A stretch of DNA of 64,000 bases from Candidatus Geothermarchaeum rappei (GCA_002011085.2 MTMB02000001.1:721007-785006), one strand, 5' to 3'. Shown: positions 1-9,672, counted from the first letter of the stretch. Translations and numbers: made by a program. Notes: generated by a model from the sequence alone, not told the origin.

Positions 1-598
1 TGGCAGCCACTTTATCAGGATCAGGTTTGAAGTACGACATAGGCTCATCCCCAAATATATTCCTCAGCCCAAGCATGTGGAGAGATGAATTTATATAGGA
101 TAGGGAGCCGACTGTGATCGGCCCACCTAGTTCAACCTCATAATATACGCCGACTCTTTTCTCAGGTTTAGGCAGCTCCTCGATCATCTCTAGATAAAGC
201 TGTGTTTTCTCATAAGCTTTTTCAACCCGATTTAGAATACTGCCTATGACGACTGTATTCTCCAGTATTCCATATATAGATAGTGGGAGGGGTATGGGAT
301 ATACTGGATACCCCTTTTTCCACAATTCTATAGACAACTTTTTCTGAACCCCAGTAGTAGTGAATATTATGTCTGGCTTCAATTCATCCAGTCTCTTATA
401 ATCCACATTTATATAGCTGCCTACCCGTGGTTTTCCAGTCATATTAACAGGCACATTACAATAAGTACTTATGCCGACGAGGTTCTCCCATAAACCTAGT
501 TGATAGAGTATGTCTGTATTTGATGGAGCCAAGCTAACAATACGTGGATCGCTCGGTACCTCAAGATATACATCTAAAATATCGTTATATACTTTCAT
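1..598 (-). CDS. BtuF-like ABC transporter substrate-binding protein (partial)
   Basis: This gene runs off the left edge, so its C-terminus is missing. The ATG at 598 follows a GGTAGG ribosome site. About 199 residues are visible. They open with a class III periplasmic-binding signature, RIVSLAPSNTDILYQLG, at about residues 19-35, followed by GISTYCNVP; both are typical of the BtuF/FhuD family (COG0614) that binds cobalamin, haem or siderophore complexes. The N-terminus has no signal peptide or membrane segment, so the product may stay in the cytoplasm, as some archaeal COG0614 proteins appear to do, or the true start may lie elsewhere. It is divergent from a B12-dependent mutase operon, which makes a corrinoid ligand plausible; that is inference from context. 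No permease or ATPase partner is visible in the window. Confidence 0.8.
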   Translation of the reverse strand, partial: MKVYNDILDVYLEVPSDPRIVSLAPSNTDILYQLGLWENLVGISTYCNVPVNMTGKPRVGSYINVDYKRLDELKPDIIFTTTGVQKKLSIELWKKGYPVYPIPLPLSIYGILENTVVIGSILNRVEKAYEKTQLYLEMIEELPKPEKRVGVYYEVELGGPITVGSLSYINSSLHMLGLRNIFGDEPMSYFKPDPDKVAA

Positions 599-674
599 CA
601 ACCTACCCCCTTTAGACACCTCTCAATAACTAATAATATTTTTGAGGTTTACTAATGCATATGCTTAAAGTTAA

Positions 675-684
675 AATTATATAG
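675..684 (+). promoter_or_regulatory. TATA-like box of the acyl-CoA mutase operon
   Basis: AATTATATAG is centred about 29 bases upstream of the ATG at 709. Archaeal transcription normally starts about 25 bases after the TATA centre, so the mRNA would be nearly leaderless at 709. The alternative TTG start at 688 would lie too close to the box to be inside the transcript. Confidence 0.45.
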
Positions 685-708
685 TGTTTGAATAAATTAT
701 TGAAGTGG

Positions 709-2415
709 ATGGATATGACAAAATTATATAACGATAAGGCCTTGGACGAGATAAAGGCTAGGCTGGAAAAATGGGAGAAGGAGACCCTCCCAAGATCCCT
801 AAGCCGTTTCCCAGAGAGAAGTGAAGAGTTCACAACCCTATCTGGGATCCCTGTAAAGAGACTATATACTCCTCTAGATGTAAAAGACACAAGTTATATG
901 GAGAAGCTGGGGCTTCCAGGGGAATATCCATTCACAAGGGGGATCCACGCCACTATGTACAGAGGAAGGATATGGACGATGAGGATGTTCTCTGGATTCG
1001 GATCGGCTGAGGATACAAATAAGAGGCTGAAATTCCTTATTTCACATGGAGAAACCGGGTTAAGCCTCGCGTTTGACTACCCAACTTTAGTGGGTATAGA
1101 CTCTGACGATCCACTTGCCAAGGGAGAAGTCGGTGTATGTGGCGTCGCGGTATCATCACTGTTAGACATGGAAACAATCTTCGACGGTATTGACATGGGT
1201 TCGATAACAACGAATATGACTATTAACCCGCCGGCGCCTGTGTTACTAGCGATGTATGTAGCGACTGCTGAAAAGCAGGGAGTACCTTATTCTAAGATTG
1301 GTGGAACTACGCAGAATGACCCTCTTAAAGAGTTTATAGCCCAGAAAAGCTATGTATTCCCACCTGAACCCTCTGTCAAGATCGCTATGGATGTTGTTGA
1401 GTGGAGTGTTAAAAACCTCCCTAAATGGAATCCAATAAGTATTAGTGGATATCATATTAGGGAGGCGGGTAGTACCGCCGTACAGGAGCTTGCGTTTACT
1501 ATTGCAGATGGCATTGAGTATGTCCGTCACCTGATAAATAGAGGACTGGATGTAGATTCCTTTGCCCCAAGACTCAGCTTCTTCTTCGACTCACATATCA
1601 ATTTCTTCGAGGAGATCGCTAAGTTTAGAGCCGCTAGGAGAATGTGGGCGAAGATAATGAGGGAGTGGTTCAACGCCAAGAAGGAGAGAAGCCTCTGGAT
1701 GAGGTTCCATACCCAGACTGCAGGGGTGTCACTCACTGCACAGCAGCCGTTCAATAATATTATAAGGACTACTATCGAAGCCCTGGCTGCTGTATTGGGT
1801 GGAACCCAGAGTCTCCACACAAACTCCCTGGATGAACCGTTTCGAGTGCCTTCGGAATTCGCTGCAAAGATTGCATTGAGAACCCAGCAGATAATTGCAT
1901 ATGAGACGGGGGTTGCTGATACAGTTGATCCACTTGCTGGAAGCTATTATGTAGAGTGGCTTACAGATAAGATGGAGGAGGAGGCTTGGAAATACATCGA
2001 CCGGATTGAGATGATGGGAGGTATGACTGAGGCTGTTAAAAGAGGGTATCCCCAAAGGGAGATAACCGAGGCTAGCTTCAGGTTCCAGCGGGAAGTGGAG
2101 GAGAGGAAGAGGTATATTGTGGGAGTAAACATATTCGTTGAGGAAGAGGAGGATGAGATAAGGAATGTGCCTCTACTCGATATAAACCAGAGGGAGATTG
2201 AGAAGAGGCAGATTGAGAGGCTTAGAAAGCTTAGGAGGCAGAGGAATAACGAGGCTGTGAAAGATGCTTTGAATAAGCTGAGGAAAGCAGCTTCAAAAGG
2301 CGAGAACATTATGCCATATGTATTAGAGGCAGTAAAGAAATATGCTACTCTTGGGGAGATAATGAATACGCTTAAGGAGGTGTATGGAATATGGGTGGAG
2401 CCGCCGATATACTAG
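709..2415 (+). CDS. B12-dependent acyl-CoA mutase large subunit (isobutyryl-CoA mutase-like)
   Basis: Catalytic (beta/alpha)8 subunit of the methylmalonyl-CoA mutase family, 568 residues from the ATG at 709 (575 from a TTG at 688; the TATA position favours 709). It lacks the C-terminal B12 domain, which is encoded by the next gene. Family motifs are clear: [15 protein letters not shown] (catalytic Tyr-His), [15 protein letters not shown] and [10 protein letters not shown]. The two residues that separate substrate classes are Phe94 (in MRMFSGF) and Gln212 (in EFIAQK), at the positions of Tyr89 and Arg207 in Propionibacterium methylmalonyl-CoA mutase, with the same 118-residue spacing. Phe/Gln is the isobutyryl-CoA mutase pair. 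The fold and cofactor are certain. The substrate is inferred: isobutyryl/n-butyryl-CoA is more likely than methylmalonyl-CoA, although automatic annotation would call it MCM. Confidence 0.9.
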   Translation: MDMTKLYNDKALDEIKARLEKWEKETLPRSLSRFPERSEEFTTLSGIPVKRLYTPLDVKDTSYMEKLGLPGEYPFTRGIHATMYRGRIWTMRMFSGFGSAEDTNKRLKFLISHGETGLSLAFDYPTLVGIDSDDPLAKGEVGVCGVAVSSLLDMETIFDGIDMGSITTNMTINPPAPVLLAMYVATAEKQGVPYSKIGGTTQNDPLKEFIAQKSYVFPPEPSVKIAMDVVEWSVKNLPKWNPISISGYHIREAGSTAVQELAFTIADGIEYVRHLINRGLDVDSFAPRLSFFFDSHINFFEEIAKFRAARRMWAKIMREWFNAKKERSLWMRFHTQTAGVSLTAQQPFNNIIRTTIEALAAVLGGTQSLHTNSLDEPFRVPSEFAAKIALRTQQIIAYETGVADTVDPLAGSYYVEWLTDKMEEEAWKYIDRIEMMGGMTEAVKRGYPQREITEASFRFQREVEERKRYIVGVNIFVEEEEDEIRNVPLLDINQREIEKRQIERLRKLRRQRNNEAVKDALNKLRKAASKGENIMPYVLEAVKKYATLGEIMNTLKEVYGIWVEPPIY

Positions 2416-2846
2416 AGTTGATTAAGGAAATCAGGGGCAGAAGGATCAAGGTCCTTGTCGCAAAACTAGGTCTAGACGGGCATGATAGAGGAGCTAAGGT
2501 AGTGGCTAGGGCATTGAAAGACGCTGGTATGGAGGTCATCTACACAGGTATACGGCAGTCTCCTGAGCAGGTTGTTGAAACAGCTATTCAGGAAGACGTG
2601 GATATCATAGGAGTAAGTATACTCAGTGGAGCGCATATACCCCTTATGGAGAGGCTTATCTCGCTGTTAAGGGAGAAGGGGATCGATGATATACCTGTAT
2701 TCCTAGGGGGCACCATCCCCTTACCCGATATACCTAAGCTTGAAGAAATAGGTGTGGATAAAGTATTTTTACCAGGTACACCGCTATATGATATAATTAA
2801 ATACACGGTTGAGGCAGTGAAGAAGAAGAGGTCTAGAGGAAATTGA
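2391..2846 (+). CDS. Acyl-CoA mutase small subunit, B12-binding
   Basis: A stand-alone cobalamin-binding domain of 151 residues that completes the mutase encoded upstream. The B12 motif D-x-H-x-x-G is at residues 29-34 (DGHDRG), where His31 would be the lower axial cobalt ligand. It is followed by the VSILSGAH serine loop and the VFLGGTIP nucleotide-tail loop. The ATG at 2391 overlaps the end of the large-subunit gene by 25 bases, which suggests translational coupling and equal amounts of the two subunits. Split mutases of this kind are usual in archaea. The identical domain layout occurs in methylmalonyl-, isobutyryl- and 2-hydroxyisobutyryl-CoA mutases, so this subunit does not settle the substrate. 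Confidence 0.92.
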   Translation: MGGAADILELIKEIRGRRIKVLVAKLGLDGHDRGAKVVARALKDAGMEVIYTGIRQSPEQVVETAIQEDVDIIGVSILSGAHIPLMERLISLLREKGIDDIPVFLGGTIPLPDIPKLEEIGVDKVFLPGTPLYDIIKYTVEAVKKKRSRGN

Positions 2847-3811
2847 GTGAGAGAGATAGTATCAAGGAAGTCCTGGGTAAGGCGACTAAGGGAGATAAGG
2901 CTGCGCTTGGTAGGTTATTGACTATTATAGAGACATCTCCTAAGAAGGCAAGTATGGTTGTATCTGAGATCCTCCATGAGGAGGGGGGAGCCCATGTAAT
3001 TGGGATAACTGGGATACCCGGCTCAGGCAAGAGTACACTGATCTCTAGACTCATATCTCACTATAAGGATAAGGGTCTTAAAATCGCGGTTATCGCGATT
3101 GACCCCACCAGCCCATTATCCCAAGGAGCTTTACTGGGAGACAGAATACGGATGCAGGAGCATGCAACAAGCCCAAATGTATTTATAAGAAGCGTCCCGA
3201 CTAGAGGGGTAAAAGGAGGGTTATCCTTTTCGGGCGTGACTATGATAGAGGTTTTTGATAAATTGGGGTATGACAAGATCATCGTTGAGAGTATAGGCGT
3301 GGGGCAGACCGACATCGATATCATGAATGTGGCGCATACAATAGTCGTTGTAACGACCCCTGGACTCGGAGACGATATCCAGGCGTTGAAGGCAGGTATT
3401 ATGGAGATAGGAGATATCTACGTGCTGAATAAGAGCGATAAGCCGGAGGCAAACAAAACATATGCCTATCTAGACTTTGCGCTAGACCTTGGCGAATTAG
3501 GGGGTGTAGATAAAAGAGGTTGGCAGCCTAGACTCCTTAAAACCTCGGCTATAATGGGGGAGGGGATTCGTGAGCTCGCCGACACTATTGAAGAACATCT
3601 AGATTATATCAGATCAAGCAATAAATATACGGAGAAGATCCAGACACGTAGGATGCTCATGGTTAAACTCCTCGCTGAGAAGATATTTCTTGAAAAGTTG
3701 GAGGAGACTGCTGAAAACAGTGGAGAGGTTAGGCTGGAGAAGGATAATAACCTATATCAGGCTTCTATAAACCTTATCAAGAAAGTCTCGAGAGAGTTGG
3801 AAAGAGAATAG
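2843..3811 (+). CDS. meaB: MeaB/ArgK-type G-protein chaperone of the B12 mutase
   Basis: A SIMIBI-class GTPase of 322 residues. MeaB proteins gate cofactor delivery and protect or reactivate B12-dependent acyl-CoA mutases. The P-loop GIPGSGKS is at residues 57-64, the [15 protein letters not shown] switch region follows, then [12 protein letters not shown] and the guanine-specificity motif NKSD. The TTG start at 2843 overlaps the stop of the B12-subunit gene by four bases (TTGA) and is preceded by a GAGG-type ribosome site, so the three genes form one tightly coupled operon. MeaB relatives accompany both methylmalonyl- and isobutyryl-CoA mutases (the latter often as an IcmF fusion), so it supports mutase function without fixing the substrate. 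The old annotation as arginine/ornithine transport ATPase is misleading. Confidence 0.93.
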   Translation: MSERDSIKEVLGKATKGDKAALGRLLTIIETSPKKASMVVSEILHEEGGAHVIGITGIPGSGKSTLISRLISHYKDKGLKIAVIAIDPTSPLSQGALLGDRIRMQEHATSPNVFIRSVPTRGVKGGLSFSGVTMIEVFDKLGYDKIIVESIGVGQTDIDIMNVAHTIVVVTTPGLGDDIQALKAGIMEIGDIYVLNKSDKPEANKTYAYLDFALDLGELGGVDKRGWQPRLLKTSAIMGEGIRELADTIEEHLDYIRSSNKYTEKIQTRRMLMVKLLAEKIFLEKLEETAENSGEVRLEKDNNLYQASINLIKKVSRELERE

Positions 3812-3867
3812 ATTTTATTGCTAAACGTAAGGAGATAGTTCCATAGTTTACACCTAATGTCAAAAAA

Positions 3868-3877
3868 ATTTAAGTAT
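3868..3877 (+). promoter_or_regulatory. TATA-like box of the peptide ABC transporter operon
   Basis: TTTAAGTATT, preceded by an A-run that could serve as BRE, lies about 56 bases before the ATG at 3929. The predicted transcript would have a leader of about 30 bases containing the GGATGGGG ribosome site at about 3914-3920. Confidence 0.35.
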
Positions 3878-3928
3878 TATTTCACTATTCATAAAATTAA
3901 TACAACTAGAGTGGATGGGGCTATATAG

Positions 3929-4879
3929 ATGGGTCTCTCAACTTATGTCGTGAAAAGAATACTACTTGGAGCGATAACAGTATTCGGTGTATTAACTATA
4001 TTATTCTTTTCTATAAGGATGATCCCTGGAGACCCCGCCGTTATAGCCCTGGGGGATATGGCGAATCCAGAAGATATAGCTCGACTGCATAAGGAATGGG
4101 GTCTTGACCTACCTCTCCATGAACAGTATATTAGGTTTATGTCAAACGTATTGTTACACGGAGATTTTGGTAGGTCGATTACAAATGACCAGCCCACCAT
4201 GCTACGGATTATGAGTAGGCTTCCATATACTCTGACCCTAGCCGTTCTGGGCACTGGGCTTGCGATATTGATAGGAGTAGTCGCTGGAACAATTGCAGCA
4301 ATCAAGAGAAACTCAGTTATCGATTATCTAATTATGGTGTTTATAATCTTAGGCTTTAGCGTCCCAGTATTCTATTTAGGTATACTGTTTATCCAGTTCT
4401 TCAGCATATATCTCAAGTGGTTCCCGGTACTAGGTCCAGGGCCAAATTATCCCTTCTGGGAGAATATGAGGAGGTTTATACTACCGTCTTTAGCCGTTGC
4501 TATAGGGATTGGTGCAGTCACGGCGAGGATGACTAGGGCGAGTATACTAGAGGTTTTGCATCAGGATTATATCATGGTTGCAAGGGCAAAAGGTGCACCG
4601 AGTAGTAGAGTTATATTTTATCATGCCCTTAAAAACGCGCTTATCCCTGTAGTTACTATCGTAGGCCTCAATTTTGGTGCATTATTAGGTGGAACAGTCC
4701 TAATAGAATATGTTTTCGGGATACCGGGTCTAGGAACCCTATTGGTTGAAGCTGTCTTCCAAAGAGATTATCCTCAGATACAGGCATCAGTCTTCGTCTT
4801 CAGCATACTATTTATTTCAGTGAATATCCTAGTCGATGTACTCTACCACTACCTTGATCCAAGGATTAGGCTGGAGTGA
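3929..4879 (+). CDS. Peptide/oligosaccharide ABC transporter permease, DppB type
   Basis: Inner permease of a Dpp/Opp-class importer, 316 residues and about six membrane segments. It opens with YVVKRILLGAITVFGVLTILFF and PGDPA, the N-terminal signature of DppB/OppB. The EAA loop that contacts the ATPase is seen as DYIMVARAKGAPSSRVIFYHALKNAL (first part residues 212-223). It is the first gene of a five-gene run that reaches 7670 with tight spacing or overlaps. In archaea this class also carries oligosaccharides, so peptide uptake is the family default, not proven here. Confidence 0.92.
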   Translation: MGLSTYVVKRILLGAITVFGVLTILFFSIRMIPGDPAVIALGDMANPEDIARLHKEWGLDLPLHEQYIRFMSNVLLHGDFGRSITNDQPTMLRIMSRLPYTLTLAVLGTGLAILIGVVAGTIAAIKRNSVIDYLIMVFIILGFSVPVFYLGILFIQFFSIYLKWFPVLGPGPNYPFWENMRRFILPSLAVAIGIGAVTARMTRASILEVLHQDYIMVARAKGAPSSRVIFYHALKNALIPVVTIVGLNFGALLGGTVLIEYVFGIPGLGTLLVEAVFQRDYPQIQASVFVFSILFISVNILVDVLYHYLDPRIRLE

Positions 4880-4885
4880 TGAGAC

Positions 4886-5722
4886 ATGATTAAGAGAGAG
4901 CATCTAGAGATATTAATGGAGAGTAAGCTGCTTATTACAGGGTTAGCTATACTTGTTTCCCTAATATTAATCGCTATCTTCGCGGGATATATTGCGCCAT
5001 ATGACCCTATTGCACAGGATTTTCGACCGAAACAGCCTCCATCTTCTGAACATTTATTGGGGACCGATGAGTTGGGCAGGGATGTATTCAGTAGGCTAAT
5101 ATATGGTAGTAGGATAACGCTCTACGTATCATTCCTATCAATAGGTGTAGCAACATTATTTGGTTTGCCGATGGGGCTGATCGCTGGATACTATGGTGGG
5201 GCTGTAGATAAGGCTATATCCTTTATAATCGATATACTCCTGTCGTTCCCAGCAATTATATTAACCATCCTCATAACTGCGATGCTAGGTCCTAACCTCA
5301 CCAACGCCATGCTCTCTATAAGCGTGGCATTCACACCAAGAATAGCTAGGATAGTGAGGGGACAGGTACTCTCAGTAAAAGAGGAAGATTATGTAGTTGC
5401 CTCCAAGGCGATGGGTGGTAAGGGATGGTATATAATGCTTAGACACATCCTCCCAAACTCAATAGCCCCATTATTAGTGCAGGTTACCCTGGCACTTGGT
5501 TCAGCCGTCATAATAGAGTCTTCACTTGCGTTTCTAGGCCTAAGCGCCCAACCCCCTACACCCTCTTGGGGTGACATGATAAATAGGGGGAGGAGATACA
5601 TCTATACAGCACCATGGATGTTAACAGCACCAGGTATAATGATAACCATAGCGGTCCTAGGATTCAACTTACTAGGAGACGGGTTGAGAGATGTTTTAGA
5701 CCCGAGGTTGAGACGCGTATGA
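4886..5722 (+). CDS. Peptide/oligosaccharide ABC transporter permease, DppC type
   Basis: Second permease subunit, 278 residues, with the N-terminal OppC-like segment then GTDELGRDVFSRLIYGSR, a hallmark of DppC/OppC proteins. The EAA loop DYVVASKAMGGKGWYIMLRH is near residues 169-188, and the C-terminus ends GDGLRDVLDPRLRRV, again typical. It begins six bases after dppB and its TGA overlaps the ATG of the following ATPase gene. It pairs with the DppB-type permease to form the membrane channel. Confidence 0.92.
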   Translation: MIKREHLEILMESKLLITGLAILVSLILIAIFAGYIAPYDPIAQDFRPKQPPSSEHLLGTDELGRDVFSRLIYGSRITLYVSFLSIGVATLFGLPMGLIAGYYGGAVDKAISFIIDILLSFPAIILTILITAMLGPNLTNAMLSISVAFTPRIARIVRGQVLSVKEEDYVVASKAMGGKGWYIMLRHILPNSIAPLLVQVTLALGSAVIIESSLAFLGLSAQPPTPSWGDMINRGRRYIYTAPWMLTAPGIMITIAVLGFNLLGDGLRDVLDPRLRRV

Positions 5723-6699
5723 ATGAAGTATTACTTAAAGTGGAAAATCTAAAGACGTACTTCTTCATGAAGAGAACAATAGTCAAGGCTGTTGATGGTG
5801 TCTCATTCGAGCTTAGACGTGGAGAAGTCTTAGGTCTCGTAGGTGAATCGGGATGTGGCAAGAGTGCAACGGCATTATCCATTATGAGGTTAATACCACA
5901 TCCTGGGAGGATAGTTGATGGCCACATATATTTCAAGGGTCGAGACCTACTGGCACTAAGCGAGAAGGAGATGAGGGGGATAAGGGGGAAAGAAATAGGT
6001 ATGATTTTCCAGGATCCCCATAACAGCCTTGACCCAGTTTATACAGTTGGGTGGCAGCTTAGTGAGGCGATTATGCTTCACGCTCCAAAAAAGATGGATA
6101 AAAAGAGTATTCTAAGAAAAGTTGTGGATATACTTGGTAAGGTAGGTATCCCGACTCCAGAGGATAGGCATAGGGATTATCCACATCAGTTTAGTGGAGG
6201 TCAGAAGCAGAGGATCATGATCGGGATGAGCATCTCAAACGTGCCTGACTTAATAATAGCTGATGAGCCGACAACGGCTCTAGACGTAACTGTACAGGCT
6301 CAGATCATAGACCTTATGAAACAGTTGAAGGAGGAGTACAATGTCTCTATAATACTGATTACCCATAACCTTGGCTTGGTAGCCGAGATGTGTGATAAGG
6401 TCGCGATAATGTATGCAGGTAAAATAGTTGAAATCGGTGGGGTAGAAGAGGTTTTCTATGAGCCACTTCATCCCTATACAAAGCTTCTCTTGAAGAGCAT
6501 CCCCCGTGTAGACATCGATATGCCTAGGCTGGAGCACATACCTGGGAGTGTAGAGGGTGCTTATGAGATAGAGGAGGGATGTAGATTCTATCCGAGGTGC
6601 CCTATGGCAATGGATAAATGTAGGGATACGTTGGTAAGGGCATACTCTAAGGGAGACCATATAGTATACTGTCACTTATATGAAGGAGGGGAGGGCTAG
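5719..6699 (+). CDS. Peptide ABC transporter ATP-binding protein, DppD type
   Basis: ATPase of 326 residues when started at the ATG at 5719, which overlaps the preceding stop (ATGA). The reading frame stays open further upstream to 5614, but that region is inside dppC and not family-like. Walker A GESGCGKSATAL, Q-loop MIFQDPHNSLDP, signature FSGGQKQR and Walker B LIIADEPTTALD are intact. The C-terminal oligopeptide-transporter extension carries the cysteine motif CRFYPRCPMAMDKC plus a final YCHLYEG, the set of cysteines that binds an Fe-S cluster in some DppD proteins. It would form a heterodimer with the next gene product. Confidence 0.93.
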   Translation: MNEVLLKVENLKTYFFMKRTIVKAVDGVSFELRRGEVLGLVGESGCGKSATALSIMRLIPHPGRIVDGHIYFKGRDLLALSEKEMRGIRGKEIGMIFQDPHNSLDPVYTVGWQLSEAIMLHAPKKMDKKSILRKVVDILGKVGIPTPEDRHRDYPHQFSGGQKQRIMIGMSISNVPDLIIADEPTTALDVTVQAQIIDLMKQLKEEYNVSIILITHNLGLVAEMCDKVAIMYAGKIVEIGGVEEVFYEPLHPYTKLLLKSIPRVDIDMPRLEHIPGSVEGAYEIEEGCRFYPRCPMAMDKCRDTLVRAYSKGDHIVYCHLYEGGEG

Positions 6700-7670
6700 T
6701 GGCATCACATCTTGTCAGGGTAGATAATTTAAAGGTGTACTATGAGAAAAAGACAGGCTTATTATCATTAAGTAAGAAGTATATTAAGGCTGTTGATGGT
6801 GTCTCATTCTATATTAATAAGGGGGAGGTTCTGGGCCTCGTGGGTGAGTCTGGCTCGGGAAAGACGACTGTTGGTAAAGCCCTCGCCGGGATAATACACC
6901 CTACTTCTGGCCATATCTATATAGAAGATAAGGATCTATATGCTCTCAAGGGAGAGGAGCAGCGTAGGGTGAAGATGAAGATACAGATAATATTCCAGAA
7001 TCCCTTCAGCAGCCTTGATCCTAGGATGAGGATTAAGGATATAATTGTCGAGCCGTTGAGGATCATGGGCACCAAGGATATTGACTATGATGCTATTGCC
7101 AAGGAGCTTATTGAAAAAGTCGGGTTGAGTATTCACCACCTAAATAGGTATCCACACCAGTTTAGCGGTGGACAGAGACAGAGGATCGCTATAGCAAGGG
7201 CCTTATCCACTAATCCCGACCTGATAATTGCGGATGAACCGACCTCTGCACTTGACGTTAGTATCCAGGCTCAGATACTAAACCTGATGTGGGATTTACA
7301 GAAAGAGCTTAACCTAAGTTACCTATTCATAAGCCATGACATGGGCGTCATAAGATATATTTCAAATAGGGTTGCAGTCATGTATGCGGGTAAACTAGTT
7401 GAAGTAGGAGATACGAAAACCGTGTTAGAATCCCCACTACATCCGTATACACAGAGTCTACTTAAGGCCGTGCCAATACCGGATCCCAAGAAGGCTAGGC
7501 GAGAGCGGATTGTGGTAGGCGAGCCCCCTGACCCGGCTAATCCACCGCCTGGGTGTAGATTCCACCCACGGTGTCCTCATAAGATGGATATATGCAATAG
7601 GATGGAGCCTGAGGAAATAGAGGTAAATTCAGGGCATAGGATAATGTGCTTCCTATATCAAGAAAAATAA
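6699..7670 (+). CDS. Peptide ABC transporter ATP-binding protein, DppF type
   Basis: Second ATPase, 323 residues, starting at a GTG that overlaps the last base of the dppD stop codon. Walker A GESGSGKTTVGK, signature FSGGQRQR and Walker B LIIADEPTSALD are present. The C-terminal extension has GCRFHPRCPHKMDIC and a final MCFLYQ, matching the cysteine arrangement of DppF. It completes the importer (two permeases, two ATPases). The binding protein is encoded convergently, immediately downstream on the other strand. Confidence 0.93.
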   Translation: MASHLVRVDNLKVYYEKKTGLLSLSKKYIKAVDGVSFYINKGEVLGLVGESGSGKTTVGKALAGIIHPTSGHIYIEDKDLYALKGEEQRRVKMKIQIIFQNPFSSLDPRMRIKDIIVEPLRIMGTKDIDYDAIAKELIEKVGLSIHHLNRYPHQFSGGQRQRIAIARALSTNPDLIIADEPTSALDVSIQAQILNLMWDLQKELNLSYLFISHDMGVIRYISNRVAVMYAGKLVEVGDTKTVLESPLHPYTQSLLKAVPIPDPKKARRERIVVGEPPDPANPPPGCRFHPRCPHKMDICNRMEPEEIEVNSGHRIMCFLYQEK

Positions 7671-7693
7671 AAAAGTGGATGGGAGAGAGACTC

Positions 7694-9517
7694 CTAGTTT
7701 GGAACACGGATAAACCTTGTCTCGATCGATGGGGAAACTGTTGGTACGGCGAGTGGGGCTAGTAATGTGAATGAAGAGATTATAGACGTTATGACTTGAG
7801 CAGGGGCAGAAGCTGCTGATGCACCCTCGATGTATACGTACTCCATCCAGTCTCCATAGCTGTTAAAGTTGTCAACTGTAAAGTTCTTTACATTAGGCTT
7901 TGTAACAACGATTACCTTATAGTAGTAAAGTGGATAGAGCGGGAGATCTTCCATCAACTTAACCTGGATCTGTTTATACAACTCACCTCTAGCCGCTTCA
8001 TCTGTTGTAACCACCGCTTGATTAATAAGTGGATCCACTTCCTTGTACCTGGCGAAGTTGATTCCACCCGGCGGGATTGAATTTACTGAGAATACTGTCT
8101 TCATTATGACACTTGGCTCTGGAGGCCTACCTCCCAAAGGCAGATATGTCATATTTGTTATACCCTGGACTACACACGCATCGTACCATGAGCTGAAGTC
8201 TAATACGTGTAGATTCACTGTTATACCTATCTTAGCCAACTGTGACTGCACATACTCGGCAATCTCTACATATGGAAATGCCTGTGGTAAGTAGAATTCA
8301 ATTGTGATTGTGTCGTATCCAGTGTCTGCCTTAAACTCATTTACCAGTGCCTGTGCAGTATCCAGGTCATATGGATACTGTGGTACATCATTTGTAGCAT
8401 ATAGGTAGCCTCCTACAGGAAGCCATCCCACTGCTTCGATAACCGTGTCCCCAAGAATCTCCTTTACTATGTAGGTCTTGTTCACAGCATGGGCTATCGC
8501 CTTTCTAATCCTCAAATCCTTTAGATATAGGTCTCTCTCGGTGTCGAATATCAAGCTATTCATACCGGTTCCGGTCTCAATGAGTATGGTTACCTCCCCC
8601 CTAGACTCCATGTCCTTGAGATACGCGAGTTTCTCGGGATCGGGCATTGTATAGACATCTGCCTCGCCTCCAATAAATGCGTTGAACCTAAGGTCATCGT
8701 CTTCTATCGGCTTGTAGATAATATCTTTAACGTGTGAGCCTGATGGCCATGCATAGTAGTCTTCAAACGCAGTAAGCTTTACCTCGCCAGTCTCCTCGTT
8801 CCAATAGACAAATTCATACGGGCCTGTGCCTACAGGGTTCTTTCCATACTGGGTCTCAGGGTCGTCAAGAGACTCGTAATATGCCTTACAAACGATGAAT
8901 CCGTTTCTATATGGAGCCAATACGTATAGGAAAGCTGGATCAGGGTTCTTCAAGGTGATTTTAACCGTGTAATCATCAACGACTTCGACGGACTCTACAC
9001 TGGAGAATAGACTTCTATAGATAACGCTTACATTTGGATTAAGTATCCTATCTATGGTAAACTTCACGTCCCAAGCCGTGAACTCTCCCCATCCCTTGTG
9101 CCACTTAACACCTTTTCTAAGATGGAATGTATAGACGAGGCCATCGTCGGATACTTCCCAGCTCTCGGCTAAATCAGGAACGAGGTTCCTAGTTCCTCTT
9201 TCATATGAGACCAAGTTACTATATATGTTAGCCATAATACCATAGTCGTTTGTCCATGTAGTCTTTGTGGGATCAAGAGACTTGGGCGAATCGTCTCTCA
9301 AGATCACAAGTTGCCCGGCAAATGAGACAGAGGGCTCGCTTGGAGTGGTTCCCTCACCAGTCTCCCCAGTGCCTGTCTCACCCCCTGGGGTAGTAGGCTG
9401 TGTAGGCTGTTCAGGGACCTCTGGGGTAGGAGCGGGTTGTGAAAAGTACCACCATGCACCTGCAACTATGACTAGGATCACTACTACAGCGGCTAAAGCA
9501 AGCTTATTATCAGCCAC
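7694..9517 (-). CDS. Extracellular peptide/solute-binding protein (SBP family 5)
   Basis: Family 5 binding protein (DppA/OppA-like), about 607 residues. One hydrophobic N-terminal segment (LALAAVVVILVIVAGAWWYF) is followed by a Pro/Thr/Gly/Glu-rich linker of about 50 residues and then the binding fold. Family features include the block SFAGQLVILRDDSPKSLDP and VYTFHLRKGVKWHKG. The long linker and N-terminal helix suggest membrane tethering with the ligand domain outside, as in other archaeal binding proteins; there is no C-terminal anchor. Two GTG starts are possible, 9526 and 9517; the second has GAGGTGGAG at a good distance and is chosen. It is transcribed toward the permease/ATPase operon, so it can be expressed at a different level from it. 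Confidence 0.9.
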   Translation of the reverse strand: MADNKLALAAVVVILVIVAGAWWYFSQPAPTPEVPEQPTQPTTPGGETGTGETGEGTTPSEPSVSFAGQLVILRDDSPKSLDPTKTTWTNDYGIMANIYSNLVSYERGTRNLVPDLAESWEVSDDGLVYTFHLRKGVKWHKGWGEFTAWDVKFTIDRILNPNVSVIYRSLFSSVESVEVVDDYTVKITLKNPDPAFLYVLAPYRNGFIVCKAYYESLDDPETQYGKNPVGTGPYEFVYWNEETGEVKLTAFEDYYAWPSGSHVKDIIYKPIEDDDLRFNAFIGGEADVYTMPDPEKLAYLKDMESRGEVTILIETGTGMNSLIFDTERDLYLKDLRIRKAIAHAVNKTYIVKEILGDTVIEAVGWLPVGGYLYATNDVPQYPYDLDTAQALVNEFKADTGYDTITIEFYLPQAFPYVEIAEYVQSQLAKIGITVNLHVLDFSSWYDACVVQGITNMTYLPLGGRPPEPSVIMKTVFSVNSIPPGGINFARYKEVDPLINQAVVTTDEAARGELYKQIQVKLMEDLPLYPLYYYKVIVVTKPNVKNFTVDNFNSYGDWMEYVYIEGASAASAPAQVITSIISSFTLLAPLAVPTVSPSIETRFIRVPN

Positions 9518-9672
9518 TATCTCCACCTCAATAACATAGTTAAAATAAATATTTAAAGTAGAGGTTTCTATATATATCTTTTTTACATTTTTAAGTAAAA
9601 ATAAACTGTTTAGACTATTTTTCTAGCCGTTAGGCTTTAATTAATATATTTTTTATTTCCAAAAACTAATGG

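Noticed and set aside
688..708. TTG start adding seven residues to the mutase large subunit
   Set aside because: The TATA-like box at 675-684 places transcription start after this codon, so the ATG at 709 is preferred.
3929..9517. Interpretation of the Dpp operon as a nickel or sugar importer
   Set aside because: Nothing in the binding protein gives a specific nickel or sugar signature; only the family-level call of peptide/oligosaccharide transport is supported.
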